This document shows, one piece after another, positions 28,149 through 38,462 of a stretch of DNA of 64,000 nucleotides (positions are counted from its first letter, which is position 1; each line of letters opens with the position of its first letter). Under the pieces are notes generated by a model. That model was not told the origin of the DNA, searched no databases, and saw only the letters and a list, made by a program, of their open reading frames with translations. The stretch covers positions 124,001 through 188,000 of the forward strand of contig NZ_JASZYE010000003.1 of NCBI RefSeq assembly GCF_030317145.1, read 5' to 3'. A program made the position numbers and the translations under genes. Origin of the DNA: Variovorax flavidus (GTDB taxonomy: Bacteria; Pseudomonadota; Gammaproteobacteria; Burkholderiales; Burkholderiaceae_C).

Positions 28149-29924
28149 ATGACCGTCATAGCCCGATCCAAGAACCTGTTGTCGATCCTGCGCAACATCG
28201 GCGCCCTGGCGGCGCCCTACTTCCGGTCCGAGGAAAAATGGAAAGCGCGGGCGCTGCTGATCGCCGTCGTGGCGCTCAATCTCGGCTCGGTCTATGTGAC
28301 GGTATTGCTCAACCAGTGGAGCCGGGTCTTCTACGACGCGCTGGAAGCCCGCAACCAGCCCGTCTTTTGGACCCAGCTCGCGCGATTCACCTACATCGCG
28401 ATGGCCGGGATCGGCGTCGCGATCTTCAAGTTCTACCTGACCCAGCTTCTGCAAGTGCGCTGGCGTGCATGGATGACGCGCAGCTACATGACCCGCTGGC
28501 TGGCCAATCGCACCTTCTACCGGCTGGAACTGGCGCGCTACGCCCGGCAGCCGAAGGACGCCAAGGCCGCCCAGGTCCATCCGGACAACCCGGACCAGCG
28601 CATCCAGGAAGACATGCAACTGTTCACCGACTACACGGTGAGCCTGTCGATGGGCATCCTCAATTCGGTCGTCACGCTGGCGAGCTTCATCGGCATTCTC
28701 TGGGCGCTCTCCGGTCCGTTCTCCTTCGCATTGGGCGGGCACGACATCTCGGTGCCCGGCCTCATGGTCTGGGTGGCGCTGGTCTACTGCGGCATCGGGA
28801 CGGCCATCACGCATTTCATCGGTCGGCCGCTGATCGGGCTCAACTACCAGCAGCAACGCTACGAGGCCGACTTCCGGCATCACCTCGTGCGGGTGCGGGA
28901 ATACAGCGAGGCGATCGCCCTGGACCGCGGGGAGCAGGTCGAGCACGCACAGCTCGACACCCGTTTCTCGAGCGTGCTGCGCAACTACCTGTCCCTGATC
29001 AAGCAACAGAAGAACCTGGTGGCCTTCACCGCCTCGTTCGGGCAGCTGGCCGTCGTGTTCCCCTTCTTCCTGGTGGCGCCGCGCTTCTTCAGTGGCGCCA
29101 TCCAGTTCGGGGAGGTGATGCAGATCGCCCGCGCCTTCAATACCGTGCAGGAAGCGCTGTCCTGGTTCGTCGACAACTACGATCGCGTCGCGGTCTGGCG
29201 TGCCACCGCCGACCGGCTCACGTCCTTCGACGAAGCCATGCGCGAACACGAGGTTCCGGACAGTGCCGTCGAGCAGGGCAACGGCGCCTCGCTGCACACC
29301 GACGACCTCGACGTCTCGCTGCCGGACGGCAGCCAACTGCTGATGGGCGCCGCCCTCGCCGTGCAGCCGGGCGAGAACGTGCTGCTGCAGGGCCCCTCGG
29401 GCAGCGGCAAGTCGACGCTGTTCCGCTCCTTCGCCGGCATCTGGCCCTTCGCGGGCGGCAAGGTCACCATGCCTGCGAACGCGATGTTCATTCCGCAACG
29501 CCCCTACGTGCCCGACGGCCGCCTGCGCGACGCGTTGGCCTATCCCGAGCCGGCCGACAAATACACCGACGAGCAGCTCGTGCAGGCCCTCGGCGATGCC
29601 TTGCTGCCCGACCTGGCCGCCCGTCTCGACGACAGCGACGCGTGGAGCCAGAAGCTCTCCGGCGGCGAGCAGCAACGGCTGGCCATCGCCCGCGTGCTGC
29701 TGCGCAAGCCGGCCTGGCTGTTCGCCGACGAGGCCACCAGCGCGCTCGACGCCGAAGCGGAGGAGACCCTGTACAAGCGGCTGGCAGCCGGCGTTCGCGC
29801 CGCGGGTGGCGCCATGGTCTCGATCGCGCACCGCGCATCGGTCGGCGCCTTCCACGACAAGCGCTGGACGCTGGTGCCCGAATCCGTCGGCGCTTCCGCG
29901 CGCTACAGGGTCGAGGCCACGTAG
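28149..29924 (+). CDS. ABC transporter, fused membrane and ATPase domains (YddA/SbmA-BacA like)
   Basis: 591 aa. The membrane domain (ABC_membrane_2 type) covers residues ~20-340 with helices near 35-60, 80-105, 160-190 and 200-225. The ATPase domain has Walker [10 protein letters not shown] near residue 418, signature LSGGEQQR and Walker [13 protein letters not shown]. This family includes peptide-uptake SbmA/BacA (membrane part) and vitamin B12-type transporters; direction and substrate are unknown. Its last 22 bases overlap the convergent queC. Confidence 0.87.
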   Translation: MTVIARSKNLLSILRNIGALAAPYFRSEEKWKARALLIAVVALNLGSVYVTVLLNQWSRVFYDALEARNQPVFWTQLARFTYIAMAGIGVAIFKFYLTQLLQVRWRAWMTRSYMTRWLANRTFYRLELARYARQPKDAKAAQVHPDNPDQRIQEDMQLFTDYTVSLSMGILNSVVTLASFIGILWALSGPFSFALGGHDISVPGLMVWVALVYCGIGTAITHFIGRPLIGLNYQQQRYEADFRHHLVRVREYSEAIALDRGEQVEHAQLDTRFSSVLRNYLSLIKQQKNLVAFTASFGQLAVVFPFFLVAPRFFSGAIQFGEVMQIARAFNTVQEALSWFVDNYDRVAVWRATADRLTSFDEAMREHEVPDSAVEQGNGASLHTDDLDVSLPDGSQLLMGAALAVQPGENVLLQGPSGSGKSTLFRSFAGIWPFAGGKVTMPANAMFIPQRPYVPDGRLRDALAYPEPADKYTDEQLVQALGDALLPDLAARLDDSDAWSQKLSGGEQQRLAIARVLLRKPAWLFADEATSALDAEAEETLYKRLAAGVRAAGGAMVSIAHRASVGAFHDKRWTLVPESVGASARYRVEAT

Positions 29925-30604
29925 CGCTCCCAGCCTCGCGAGCGCAACTCGCACGCGGGGCAGTTGCCGCACCCGTAGCCCCATGCGTGGCGCTGGTCGC
30001 GGTCGCCGAGGTAGCAGGTGTGCGTGTCCTCGACGATCAGGTCGATCAGCGGTTCGCCGCCGAGCCGGTGCGCCATGGCCCAGGTCTCGGCCTTGTCGAT
30101 CCACATCAGCGGCGTCTCGATCACGAAGCGCCGGTCCATGCCGAGCGACAACGCGAGCTGCATCGCCTTCATGGTGTCGTCGCGGCAGTCGGGGTAGCCG
30201 GAGAAATCCGTCTCGCACACGCCGGTGACGATCACCTCCAGCCCGCGCCGGTACGCCAGCGCGCCGGCCAGGGTGAGGAACAGCAGGTTGCGGCCCGGCA
30301 CGAAGGTGTTGGGCAGTCCATTGGCCTGCATCTCGAACGCGATGTCCTGCGTGAGAGACGAGGCGCTGACCTGCCCCAGCACGTCGACCGACAGCATGTG
30401 GTCCTCGCCCAGCCGCGGCGCCCACTGCGGGAAGCGTTCGCGCAGACGCGCCAGCACGGTGGTCCGGGCTTCGAGCTCGACGCGATGGCGCTGGCCGTAG
30501 TCGAAGCCGATGGTTTCCACGCGCTCGAATTTTTCGAGCGCATCGGCCAGGCAAGTGGTGGAGTCCTGGCCGCCGGAGAAGAGGACGAGTGCGGTGGTAT
30601 GCAT
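29903..30604 (-). CDS. queC: 7-cyano-7-deazaguanine synthase
   Basis: 233 aa enzyme that makes preQ0 for queuosine in tRNA. The ATP pyrophosphatase loop SGGQDS is at residues 10-15, and a zinc-site cysteine cluster lies near the C-terminus (CYLGD, then CGNCPAC). ATG 30604 gives the usual distance of the loop from the N-terminus; an in-frame ATG at 30616 adds four residues. No other queuosine gene is adjacent. The 3' end overlaps the convergent transporter gene. Confidence 0.93.
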   Translation of the reverse strand: MHTTALVLFSGGQDSTTCLADALEKFERVETIGFDYGQRHRVELEARTTVLARLRERFPQWAPRLGEDHMLSVDVLGQVSASSLTQDIAFEMQANGLPNTFVPGRNLLFLTLAGALAYRRGLEVIVTGVCETDFSGYPDCRDDTMKAMQLALSLGMDRRFVIETPLMWIDKAETWAMAHRLGGEPLIDLIVEDTHTCYLGDRDQRHAWGYGCGNCPACELRSRGWERYVASTL

Positions 30605-30651
30605 GGTGAGCGCCATTTTCGCCAAGGGGCGCGAGTCCGGCACTCAGGCGC

Positions 30652-31119
30652 TCACAGGAAGCGCTCCAGCAGCTTTCGCGAGGGACGGTCCAGCGCCTTC
30701 ACGTCGGGAATGCGGAATTGCACGCCATGCGCGCTGGCGATCAGCAGCGCACCGCCTTCCAGGCGCCGGATGTCTTCTTCGGCCTTGAGCACGAAGCTGC
30801 TTTCGCCGCGGTCGGTGCTCACCTGCCAGGTGCTCGGCACGCCGAAGCTCGACACCTTGTGCAGTTTCAGCAGCGTCGGCGCGAAATCGCGCGCGGCCAG
30901 ATCCTCGTCGAGCAACCGGCGCAACGCTGCGGGCAGCGCATCGAGGCGGTCGATCCACACGATTTCGCGGCCGTCGCTGCCGACCAGCGAGATGCCGTCG
31001 TCCGGCGCGGTGAGCGGGAACGCGCGCACCGGCACGACGCCCGCGTGGCGCACGCCTTCCGCGTCGATCAGCACGAGGCGGCCGAACGCATCGCGTTCCA
31101 ATTGAAGTTGTTCGATCAT
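30652..31119 (-). CDS. DUF1854 protein linked to cyanophycin metabolism
   Basis: 155 aa, soluble, all of it within DUF1854 (DAFGRLVLIDAEG, SLVGSDGREIVWIDRLD, ending RKLLERFL). Biochemical function is unknown. Its start overlaps the stop of the upstream ABC exporter gene (ATGA), so the two are translated together. Proteins of this family are commonly found beside cphA in Burkholderiales, which is the basis for the link. Confidence 0.85.
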   Translation of the reverse strand: MIEQLQLERDAFGRLVLIDAEGVRHAGVVPVRAFPLTAPDDGISLVGSDGREIVWIDRLDALPAALRRLLDEDLAARDFAPTLLKLHKVSSFGVPSTWQVSTDRGESSFVLKAEEDIRRLEGGALLIASAHGVQFRIPDVKALDRPSRKLLERFL

Positions 31120-33392
31120 GCTTCCCCCGCCGGATGGGCCGCGTGGCCGCCGAGCGCCATCGCCACCGACGCGCGTTCGTCCGCGGCGCCGGCGCTCTCG
31201 TCGTCCGCTTGCCGCAGTTGCGCCTGGTAGAGCCGCCAGTAGGCGCCCTGCCGGGCCATGAGTTCGTCGTGCGGCCCCACTTCGACTATCTCGCCGCGGT
31301 CCATCACCACCAGCCGGTCGGCCTTGCGCAGCGTCGAAAGGCGGTGCGCGATGGCGATCGTCGTGCGGCCCTGCACGAGGTTGTCGAGCGCCTTCTGGAT
31401 TTCCTTCTCGGTCTCGGTGTCGACTGCCGACGTGGCCTCGTCGAGGATCAGGATGCGCGGATCGATCAGCAGCGCGCGCGCAATGCTGATGCGCTGGCGC
31501 TCCCCGCCCGACAGCCCCTGGCCGCGCTCGCCGACCAGCGAGTCGTAGCCATGCGCCAGCCGCAGGATGAAGTCGTGCGCATGCGCGGCGCGGGCAGCGG
31601 CGACGATTTCCTCGCGCGTGGCGTCGGGCTTGCCGTAGGCGATGTTCTGCGCGATGGTGCCGAAGAACAGGAAAGGCTCCTGCAGCACCAGCCCGACGTG
31701 GCGCCGGTAGTCGGCCACTGCAAAGCGGCGGATGTCGGTGCCGTCGACCTTGATGGCGCCGTCGGTCACGTCGTAGAAGCGGCAGATCAGGTTGACCAGC
31801 GTGCTCTTGCCCGATCCGCTGTGGCCCACGAGCCCTATCATCTCGCCCGGCTCGATCACGAGGTCGAGGTCGCGGATCACCGCGCGGCTGCCGTAGCGGA
31901 AACCCACGTCGGCCATCTCGATGCGCCCCTGCACGCGCTCGACCTTCACCGGGTTGGCCGGCTCGGGCACGTTGCTCACGTGGTCGAGGATGTCGAAGAT
32001 GCGCTTGGCGCCGGCCGCGGCCTTCTGCGTGACCGAGACGATGCGGCTCATCGAATCGAGCCGCGTGTAGAAGCGCCCGATGTAGGCGATGAAGGCGGTC
32101 AGCACACCGACCGTGATGCTGCCGCGCGCCACCTGCCAGATGCCGAAGCCCCAGACCACGAGCAGGCCGATTTCCGTCAACAGCGACACGCTGGGCGTGA
32201 ACAGCGACCAGGTCTTGTTGAGCTTGTCGTTGACCTGCAGGTTGTAGAGGTTCGCGGCGTGGAAGCGGTTGGCTTCGCGCTTTTCCTGCGCGAAGGCCTT
32301 CACCACGCGGATGCCGGGGATGGTGTCGGCCAGCACGTTGGTGACCTCGCTCCACACGCGGTCGATCTTCTCGAAACCGGTGCGCAGGCGGTCGCGCACG
32401 ACATGGATCATCCAGGCGATGAAGGGCAGCGGAACCAGCGTGACGACCGCCAGCAGCGGGTTGATCGAGAACAGGATCACCGCCGTCATCGTGATCATCA
32501 GCACGTCGGTCAGGAAATCGAGCGCGTGCAGGGACAGGAAAACGTTGATGCGGTCGGTTTCCGAGCCGATGCGCGCCATCAGGTCGCCCGTGCGCTTGCC
32601 GCCGAAGTAATCCAGCGGCAACGTGAGCAAGTGTTCGTAAGTGGTGGTCCGCAGGTCCGCGCCGATGCGTTCGGACACCAGCGCCAGCATGTAAGTGCGC
32701 GCCCACCCCAATCCCCAGCCGACCAGCGCCGCCCCCAGCAAGGCGCTGAGGAACATCACCACCTTGGCGACCGCGATCTTCTGGCCGTTCTGGAACGGGA
32801 TCAGGATGTCGTCCATCAGCGGGATGGTCAGGTAGGGCGGCACCAGCGTGGCGGCGGTGGAAGCCAGCGTCAGCAGGAAACCCGTGATGAGCTGCTTGCG
32901 GTAGGGCTTGGCGAAGCGGCCCAGCCGCAGCAGGACCCAGGTGGAAGGCGGGGTCTGGAGTTCGGGCTCGACGAGCGCCGCTTCATCGGCGTCAGCCCCC
33001 TCGACTGTCGCCTGCGCGACTCCGGCCACCTGCTGATCGAACAGCTTCTGCAGCCGCAGCGCGGCCGGCTGGTGCGCCAGGGTGTAGCGCCAGCGGGCCA
33101 GCCGGCCCCGGCCGTCTAGCAGATCGAGAGTGCCGATGCCCGCGTGGTCGGCCATCTGCAGTTCCAGGCCCGGTGCCGGAAGCGGCCATTCCTCCCAGCT
33201 GCCATCCGGCGCGCGGGCCATCAAGCGGCGGTCCGTCAGCGCCAGCAAGCCGGTGGCAAACCGAAGATCCCCGTCGAGGTCAACCGGCAGGCTCGCCAGA
33301 ACGTTTTCCGCATCAGTGAGCCGGCTTTTCAGAATGTCTGAAGCCTCCTCCGCTTCGCCCCCCGGGGTGCCTACTGGATCGTGATGTTGCAT
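31116..33392 (-). CDS. ABC exporter with N-terminal extension, cyanophycin-associated
   Basis: 758 aa. Residues 1-~150 are a soluble N-terminal region of unknown function (ALTDRRLMARAPDGSWEEW). The six-helix exporter domain spans ~165-445 and an ATPase domain follows with Walker A GHSGSGKST, signature LSGGERQR and Walker B ILILDEATSAVD. The overall form is that of MsbA-like half-transporters. The ATG at 33392 was chosen over an earlier start at 33419 because it begins the acidic, soluble region. Divergent from cphA'. What it moves is unknown. Confidence 0.87.
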   Translation of the reverse strand: MQHHDPVGTPGGEAEEASDILKSRLTDAENVLASLPVDLDGDLRFATGLLALTDRRLMARAPDGSWEEWPLPAPGLELQMADHAGIGTLDLLDGRGRLARWRYTLAHQPAALRLQKLFDQQVAGVAQATVEGADADEAALVEPELQTPPSTWVLLRLGRFAKPYRKQLITGFLLTLASTAATLVPPYLTIPLMDDILIPFQNGQKIAVAKVVMFLSALLGAALVGWGLGWARTYMLALVSERIGADLRTTTYEHLLTLPLDYFGGKRTGDLMARIGSETDRINVFLSLHALDFLTDVLMITMTAVILFSINPLLAVVTLVPLPFIAWMIHVVRDRLRTGFEKIDRVWSEVTNVLADTIPGIRVVKAFAQEKREANRFHAANLYNLQVNDKLNKTWSLFTPSVSLLTEIGLLVVWGFGIWQVARGSITVGVLTAFIAYIGRFYTRLDSMSRIVSVTQKAAAGAKRIFDILDHVSNVPEPANPVKVERVQGRIEMADVGFRYGSRAVIRDLDLVIEPGEMIGLVGHSGSGKSTLVNLICRFYDVTDGAIKVDGTDIRRFAVADYRRHVGLVLQEPFLFFGTIAQNIAYGKPDATREEIVAAARAAHAHDFILRLAHGYDSLVGERGQGLSGGERQRISIARALLIDPRILILDEATSAVDTETEKEIQKALDNLVQGRTTIAIAHRLSTLRKADRLVVMDRGEIVEVGPHDELMARQGAYWRLYQAQLRQADDESAGAADERASVAMALGGHAAHPAGEA

Positions 33393-33519
33393 TGTGTTTC
33401 TGTATCTCTGGCCCACCAACGGACCCTACATGGCGCTCGCCGGGCGCCGATTCTGACCGATCACCATGGGCGCTCTTGAAGGTGCCGCGGTGCTCGGCCA
33501 AAGCACATCGAACGTTTTC

Positions 33520-35760
33520 ATGACCCGTTTCGACGACATACGCCTGCTGCGCATCAACTATTTGCGCGGCCCGAACCTCTGGACTTACCGGCCCGTGCTG
33601 GAAGTCTGGCTCGACCTTGGCGCGCTCGAGGACTATCCCTCCAACAAGATCGACGGCTTCACCGACCGCCTGACGACCCTGCTGCCGGCGCTGATCGAGC
33701 ACCACTGCGGCGTCGGCGAGCGCGGCGGCTTCATCCAGCGCCTGACCGAAGGCACCTGGGCCGGCCACGTGCTGGAGCACGTCGTGATCGAGTTGCTCAA
33801 CCTGGCCGGCATGCCGACCGGTTTCGGCCAGACGCGCAGCACCTCGCAGCATGGCGTCTACCGCATGGTGTTCCGCGCCCGCGACGAGCAGGTCGCCCGC
33901 GTGGCGCTCGCCGAAGGCCACCGGCTGCTGATGGCGGCCATCAACAACACCCCCTTCGACGCCGCCGACGTGCAGCGCGCGGTCGACGCGGTGAAGGCCA
34001 AGGTCGAGGACTGCTACCTCGGCCCGAGCACCGCCTGCATCGTGGGCGCCGCCACCGATCGCGGCATCCCGCACATGCGGCTCAACAGCGGCAACCTCGT
34101 GCAGCTGGGCTATGGCGCCAACCAGCAACGCATCTGGACGGCCGAGACCGACTACACCAGCGCCATCGGCGAATCGATTGCCAGCGACAAGGAGCTGACC
34201 AAGTCGCTGCTCGCCAGCTGCGGCGTGCCGGTGCCCGAGGGCCAGGTGGTCGCCTCCGCCGAGGAAGCCTGGGAAGCCGCCGAGGACATCGGCCTGCCCG
34301 TGGCCGTGAAGCCGTCGGACGCCAACCACGGCCGCGGCGTCTCGCTCGAACTCCACACCCGCGAGGAAGTCATCGCCGCCTTCGCCGTCGCCGAGCCCGA
34401 AGGCAGCGACGTGATGGTCGAGCGCTTCATCCGCGGGTCGGAACACCGTCTGCTGGTGGTCGGCGGCCAGGTCGTTGCCGCGGCGCGCGGCGAGATCATC
34501 ACCGTGACCGGCGACGGAACATCGACCGTGGCCCAGCTCATCGACAGCCAGCTCAACAGCGACCCCCGCCGCGGTGCCGAGGAAGAATTCCCGCTGGACG
34601 TGATCGTTCTCGACACGGATGCCAAGCTGCAACTCGAACTCAAGCGCCAGGACCTCGACGGCGCCTCCGTGCCGGCCACCGGCCGGGTCGTCACGATCCA
34701 GCGCAACGGCAACATGGCCATCGACTGCACCGACCAGGTGCATCCCGAAGTCGCGCACGCCGCGGTGCTGGCCGCCCGCGTGGTCGGCCTGGACATCGCC
34801 GGCGTCGACCTCGTGGCGCAGGACATCTCGCGGCCGCTCGCGGCCCAGGGCGGCGCCATCGTCGAAGTCAATGCCGGCCCCGGCCTGCTGATGCACCTGA
34901 AGCCCGCCGTCGGTTCGCCGCGGCCGGTGGGGCGCGCGATCTGCGATCACCTCTTCCCTGACGACGCACCCGGCCGCATTCCGGTGGTCGGCGTCGCCGG
35001 CTCGCGCGATACCGCCGTGCTCTCGCGTCTTGTCGCCTGGCTTATCGGCCTGGGCGGCCGCCACACCGGACTCGCCTGCCGCGACGGCCTCTTCCTCGAA
35101 CGCCGCCGCGTCGACGCTCGCGACAGCGCCAACTGGGAAGCCGGCCACCGCCTGCTGGTCAACCGCGCCGTGCAGGCCGTGGTGGTCGAGAACGGTGCCG
35201 AAACCATCCTGCGCGACGGCCTCGCCTACGACCGCTGCCAGGTCGGCATCGTCACCGACCTCGAAGGCGCCGACGCGCTCGCCGAATTCGACATCACCGA
35301 GAGCGACCAGATGGTGCGGGTGCTCCGCACCCAGGTCGACGTCGTGCTGCCCGAAGGCACCGCCGTCCTCAACGCCGCCGACCAGCGCGTGGCCGGGCTG
35401 GCGCCGCTGTGCGATGGCGACGTGATCCTCTATTCCGCCGATCCGCAGGCCGAGGCGCTGGCGAAGCACCAGTCCAGCGGCGGCAAGGCCGTGCTGGTGC
35501 GCCAGGACCGCGTGGTGCTGGCCAACGGCAGCAGCGAATCCTTCCTGCCCGGACTCGGCCGCCTGACGATCTGGCGCGCCACGCATGTGGGCGTCAGCCT
35601 CGAAAGCCTTCTCGCCGCCGTCGCTGCGGGCTGGGCACTCGGCATCCCGCTGAACCTGATCGGCGCTGGCGTCGAAGCCTTCGAAGCGGACCTGCAGGCG
35701 GCGCTGGCCTCACTGCAGCTGTCCCAGACCCTGATCTCACCCGAACTACAACTCGCCTAG
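33520..35760 (+). CDS. cphA': Cyanophycin synthetase-like protein with degenerate ligase domain
   Basis: 746 aa. The N-terminal domain and ATP-grasp domain (residues ~200-480; KPSDANHGRGV, VEVNAGPGLLMH) match CphA. The following Mur-ligase-like domain has lost its P-loop: where CphA has GTNGKTT, this protein reads GSRDTAV (residues 494-500), and the DHLG motif and final ~110 residues are absent. It resembles CphA2-type enzymes, known in cyanobacteria to use one active site to join beta-Asp-Arg dipeptides. Same activity here is inference. ATG 33520 starts the family sequence; an in-frame ATG at 33466 would add 18 residues. Confidence 0.88.
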   Translation: MTRFDDIRLLRINYLRGPNLWTYRPVLEVWLDLGALEDYPSNKIDGFTDRLTTLLPALIEHHCGVGERGGFIQRLTEGTWAGHVLEHVVIELLNLAGMPTGFGQTRSTSQHGVYRMVFRARDEQVARVALAEGHRLLMAAINNTPFDAADVQRAVDAVKAKVEDCYLGPSTACIVGAATDRGIPHMRLNSGNLVQLGYGANQQRIWTAETDYTSAIGESIASDKELTKSLLASCGVPVPEGQVVASAEEAWEAAEDIGLPVAVKPSDANHGRGVSLELHTREEVIAAFAVAEPEGSDVMVERFIRGSEHRLLVVGGQVVAAARGEIITVTGDGTSTVAQLIDSQLNSDPRRGAEEEFPLDVIVLDTDAKLQLELKRQDLDGASVPATGRVVTIQRNGNMAIDCTDQVHPEVAHAAVLAARVVGLDIAGVDLVAQDISRPLAAQGGAIVEVNAGPGLLMHLKPAVGSPRPVGRAICDHLFPDDAPGRIPVVGVAGSRDTAVLSRLVAWLIGLGGRHTGLACRDGLFLERRRVDARDSANWEAGHRLLVNRAVQAVVVENGAETILRDGLAYDRCQVGIVTDLEGADALAEFDITESDQMVRVLRTQVDVVLPEGTAVLNAADQRVAGLAPLCDGDVILYSADPQAEALAKHQSSGGKAVLVRQDRVVLANGSSESFLPGLGRLTIWRATHVGVSLESLLAAVAAGWALGIPLNLIGAGVEAFEADLQAALASLQLSQTLISPELQLA

Positions 35761-35857
35761 AAATTACCCCGGGCTTCTCGACCAACGCCCCCAAGCGCCG
35801 CGGAGCAGCGGCGGGACCGGCTACGCGAAGCGACCAAGCACCGGGGGGGAGCCCAAC

Positions 35858-38425
35858 ATGGACATCACACGCATCCGCGCCTTGCGCGGCCCCAACCTGT
35901 GGAGCCGCCACACCTGCATCGAGGCGATCGTCACCTGCAAGGACGAAGAGAACGCCATCGAGCGGCTGGCCGGCTTCGAGCCCCGCCTGCGCGCACTGTT
36001 CCCGAACATCGGCGAACTGCACCCCGTCGTCCTAGGCCAGCCGCTGGCGCTCGCCCACGTGCTGGAAAACGCCGCCGTGGCGATGCAGGCCCAGGCGGGT
36101 TGTGCAGTGAATTTCGGCCACACCTCGCGCACGATCGAGGAAGGCGTCTACCAGGTCACCTTCCAGTACAGCGAAGAGGCCGTCGGCCGGCGTGCGCTCG
36201 AACTGGCCAAGGCGCTCCTCGACGCGGCGCAGAACGGCACCGAATTCGATGCCACCGTGGCCATCACCGAATTGCGCGACCTCGACGAATCCGAACGCCT
36301 GGGCCCGAGCACCGGCTCCATCGTCGATGCCGCCGTCGCGCGCGGCATTCCTTATCGCCGCCTCACCTCCGGCAGCCTCGTGCAGTTCGGCTGGGGCTCG
36401 AAGCAGCGCCGCATCCAGGCCGCGGAAGTCGACAGCACGAGCGGCGTGGCGGAGGCGATCGCGCAAGACAAGGAACTGACCAAGCAACTGCTCAACGCGG
36501 CCGGCGTCCCGGTGCCGCTGGGCCGGCCCGTCAGCGATGCCGAAGACGGCTGGGCTGCCGCGCAGGAAATCGGCCTGCCCGTGGTGGTCAAGCCGCAGGA
36601 CGGCAACCAGGGCAAGGGTGTCACGGTCAACATCACGACGCGGGAGCAGCTGATCTCCGCCTATGACTCGGCCGCCGTCTATGGCGAGGTCATGGTCGAG
36701 AAATTCCTGCCCGGCTTCGACTTCCGCCTGCTGGTCGTGGGCGACCGGCTGGTCGCTGCCGCCCGCCGCGATCCGCCGCACGTGATCGGCGACGGCACGA
36801 AGACGGTTCGCGAACTGGTCGACGTCGTGAACCAGGACCCGCGGCGCGGCGAAGGCCATGCCACCTCGCTCACCAAGATCCGGCTCGACGACATCGCCAT
36901 CGGCCGCCTGGAGGCGCAAGGCCTCGCGCCCGACAGCGTGCCCGCGCTCGGCCAGCGCGTGGTGCTGCGCAACAACGCCAACCTTTCCACCGGCGGCACC
37001 GCCACCGACGTGACCGACACGGTGCACCCCGAAGTGGCGGCACGCGCGGTCGATGCGGCCCAGATGGTGGGCCTGCACATCTGCGGCGTCGACATGGTCT
37101 GCGAGAACGTGCTGCGGCCACTGGAAGAACAGCACGGCGGCGTGGTCGAGGTCAACGCGGCGCCCGGCCTGCGCATGCACATCTCGCCCTCCTTCGGCCG
37201 CGGCCGCGCAGTCGGCGAAGCCGTGATGGACACGCTCTTCGCGCATGGCGACGACGGCCGCATCCCCGTGGTGGCGGTCACCGGCACCAACGGCAAGACC
37301 ACCACCGCGCGCCTGATCAACCACCTGCTCGCCGGCAGCGGCCTGCGCACCGGCATGACCAACACCGACGGCGTCTACGTCGACGGCAGGCAGACCGACA
37401 GCGGCGACTGCAGCGGCCCCAAGAGCGCGCGCAACGTGCTGCTGCACCCGGACGTCGATGCGGCCGTGTTCGAAGTGGCGCGCGGCGGCATCCTGCGCGA
37501 GGGCCTCGGCTTCGACCGCTGCCAGGTGGCGGTCGTTACCAACATCGGCAGCGGCGACCACCTCGGCCTCAACTACATCACGACGGTGGAAGACCTCGCC
37601 GTGCTCAAGCGCGTCGTGGTGCGCAACGTGGCGCCCACCGGCTACGCGGTGCTCAACGCGGCCGACCCCAACGTGGCGGCCATGGCCGTCACCTGCCCCG
37701 GCAGCGTGATCTTCTTTGCCGCCGACCGGCAGCATCCGGTGATGGCCACGCACCGCGCGCAAGGCAAGCGCACGGTCTACGTCGACCAGGACACGCTGGT
37801 CGCCGCCGAAGGCTCGTGGCGCGAGCGCATTCCGCTGCGCGACGTGCAGATCACCCGCAACGGCGCCATCGGCTTCCAGGTCGACAACGTGATGGCGTCC
37901 GTCGCTGCCGCCTGGGCGGTGGGCCTGGACTGGGACACCATCCGCAGCGGCCTCGCCAGCTTCAAGAACGATGCCGCCGGCGTGCCGGGCCGCTTCAACG
38001 TCATGGACTACCGCGGTGCGACCGTGATCGCCGACTACGGCCACAACACCGACGCGATGCGCGCACTGGTCGCCGCGGTCGACACCATGCCCGCGAAGAA
38101 GCGCTCGGTGGTGATCAGCGGCGCCGGCGACCGCCGCGACTGCGACATCCGCGACCAGACCGCGATCCTCGGCGAAGCCTTCGACGACGTGATCCTCTAC
38201 CAGGACGCGGCGCAGCGCGGCCGTGCCGACGGTGAAGTCATGGCCCTGCTACGTCAGGGCCTCGAAGGCGCCCAGCGCACGCGCTTCATCGACGAGATCC
38301 GCGGCGAGTTCATCGCCATCGACAGCGCGCTCGCGCGGCTGCAGCCGGGCGACCTCTCGCTGATCCTGGTGGACCAGGTCGACGAAGCGCTCGCTCACCT
38401 CGCCAAGCGCATCGCGGCGGGCTGA
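35858..38425 (+). CDS. cphA: Cyanophycin synthetase
   Basis: 855 aa cytoplasmic enzyme that builds the Asp-Arg storage polymer. The ATP-grasp domain (KPQDGNQGKGV; VEVNAAPGLRMH) adds aspartate, and the Mur-ligase domain adds arginine. The latter has an intact P-loop GTNGKTT (residues 476-482) and the motifs NIGSGDHLG, YGHNTDAM and SGAGDRRD. A GGGGGA ribosome-binding site lies 8 bases before ATG 35858. It is 97 bases after cphA'. No cyanophycinase gene lies in the window. Confidence 0.96.
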   Translation: MDITRIRALRGPNLWSRHTCIEAIVTCKDEENAIERLAGFEPRLRALFPNIGELHPVVLGQPLALAHVLENAAVAMQAQAGCAVNFGHTSRTIEEGVYQVTFQYSEEAVGRRALELAKALLDAAQNGTEFDATVAITELRDLDESERLGPSTGSIVDAAVARGIPYRRLTSGSLVQFGWGSKQRRIQAAEVDSTSGVAEAIAQDKELTKQLLNAAGVPVPLGRPVSDAEDGWAAAQEIGLPVVVKPQDGNQGKGVTVNITTREQLISAYDSAAVYGEVMVEKFLPGFDFRLLVVGDRLVAAARRDPPHVIGDGTKTVRELVDVVNQDPRRGEGHATSLTKIRLDDIAIGRLEAQGLAPDSVPALGQRVVLRNNANLSTGGTATDVTDTVHPEVAARAVDAAQMVGLHICGVDMVCENVLRPLEEQHGGVVEVNAAPGLRMHISPSFGRGRAVGEAVMDTLFAHGDDGRIPVVAVTGTNGKTTTARLINHLLAGSGLRTGMTNTDGVYVDGRQTDSGDCSGPKSARNVLLHPDVDAAVFEVARGGILREGLGFDRCQVAVVTNIGSGDHLGLNYITTVEDLAVLKRVVVRNVAPTGYAVLNAADPNVAAMAVTCPGSVIFFAADRQHPVMATHRAQGKRTVYVDQDTLVAAEGSWRERIPLRDVQITRNGAIGFQVDNVMASVAAAWAVGLDWDTIRSGLASFKNDAAGVPGRFNVMDYRGATVIADYGHNTDAMRALVAAVDTMPAKKRSVVISGAGDRRDCDIRDQTAILGEAFDDVILYQDAAQRGRADGEVMALLRQGLEGAQRTRFIDEIRGEFIAIDSALARLQPGDLSLILVDQVDEALAHLAKRIAAG

Positions 38426-38434
38426 GCCGCACGG

Positions 38435-38462
38435 GAAGCCCGCCGCAGGCGCGGCGGACTTC
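38435..38462 (+). terminator. Strong hairpin after cphA
   Basis: GAAG-C-CCGCCGC / AGGC loop / GCGGCGG-A-CTTC: 11 paired positions with one internal mismatch, starting 10 bases after the cphA stop. No U-tract follows, so it may act as a transcript-end stabiliser or a Rho-assisted stop. Confidence 0.4.

Noticed and set aside
35761-35857. A possible further copy of the dispersed repeat between cphA' and cphA
   Set aside because: C-rich and G-rich runs and GCGAAGCGAC are present, but the block order and the CACGAAGTG/AGCCTGGGGG end are missing, so similarity is too weak.
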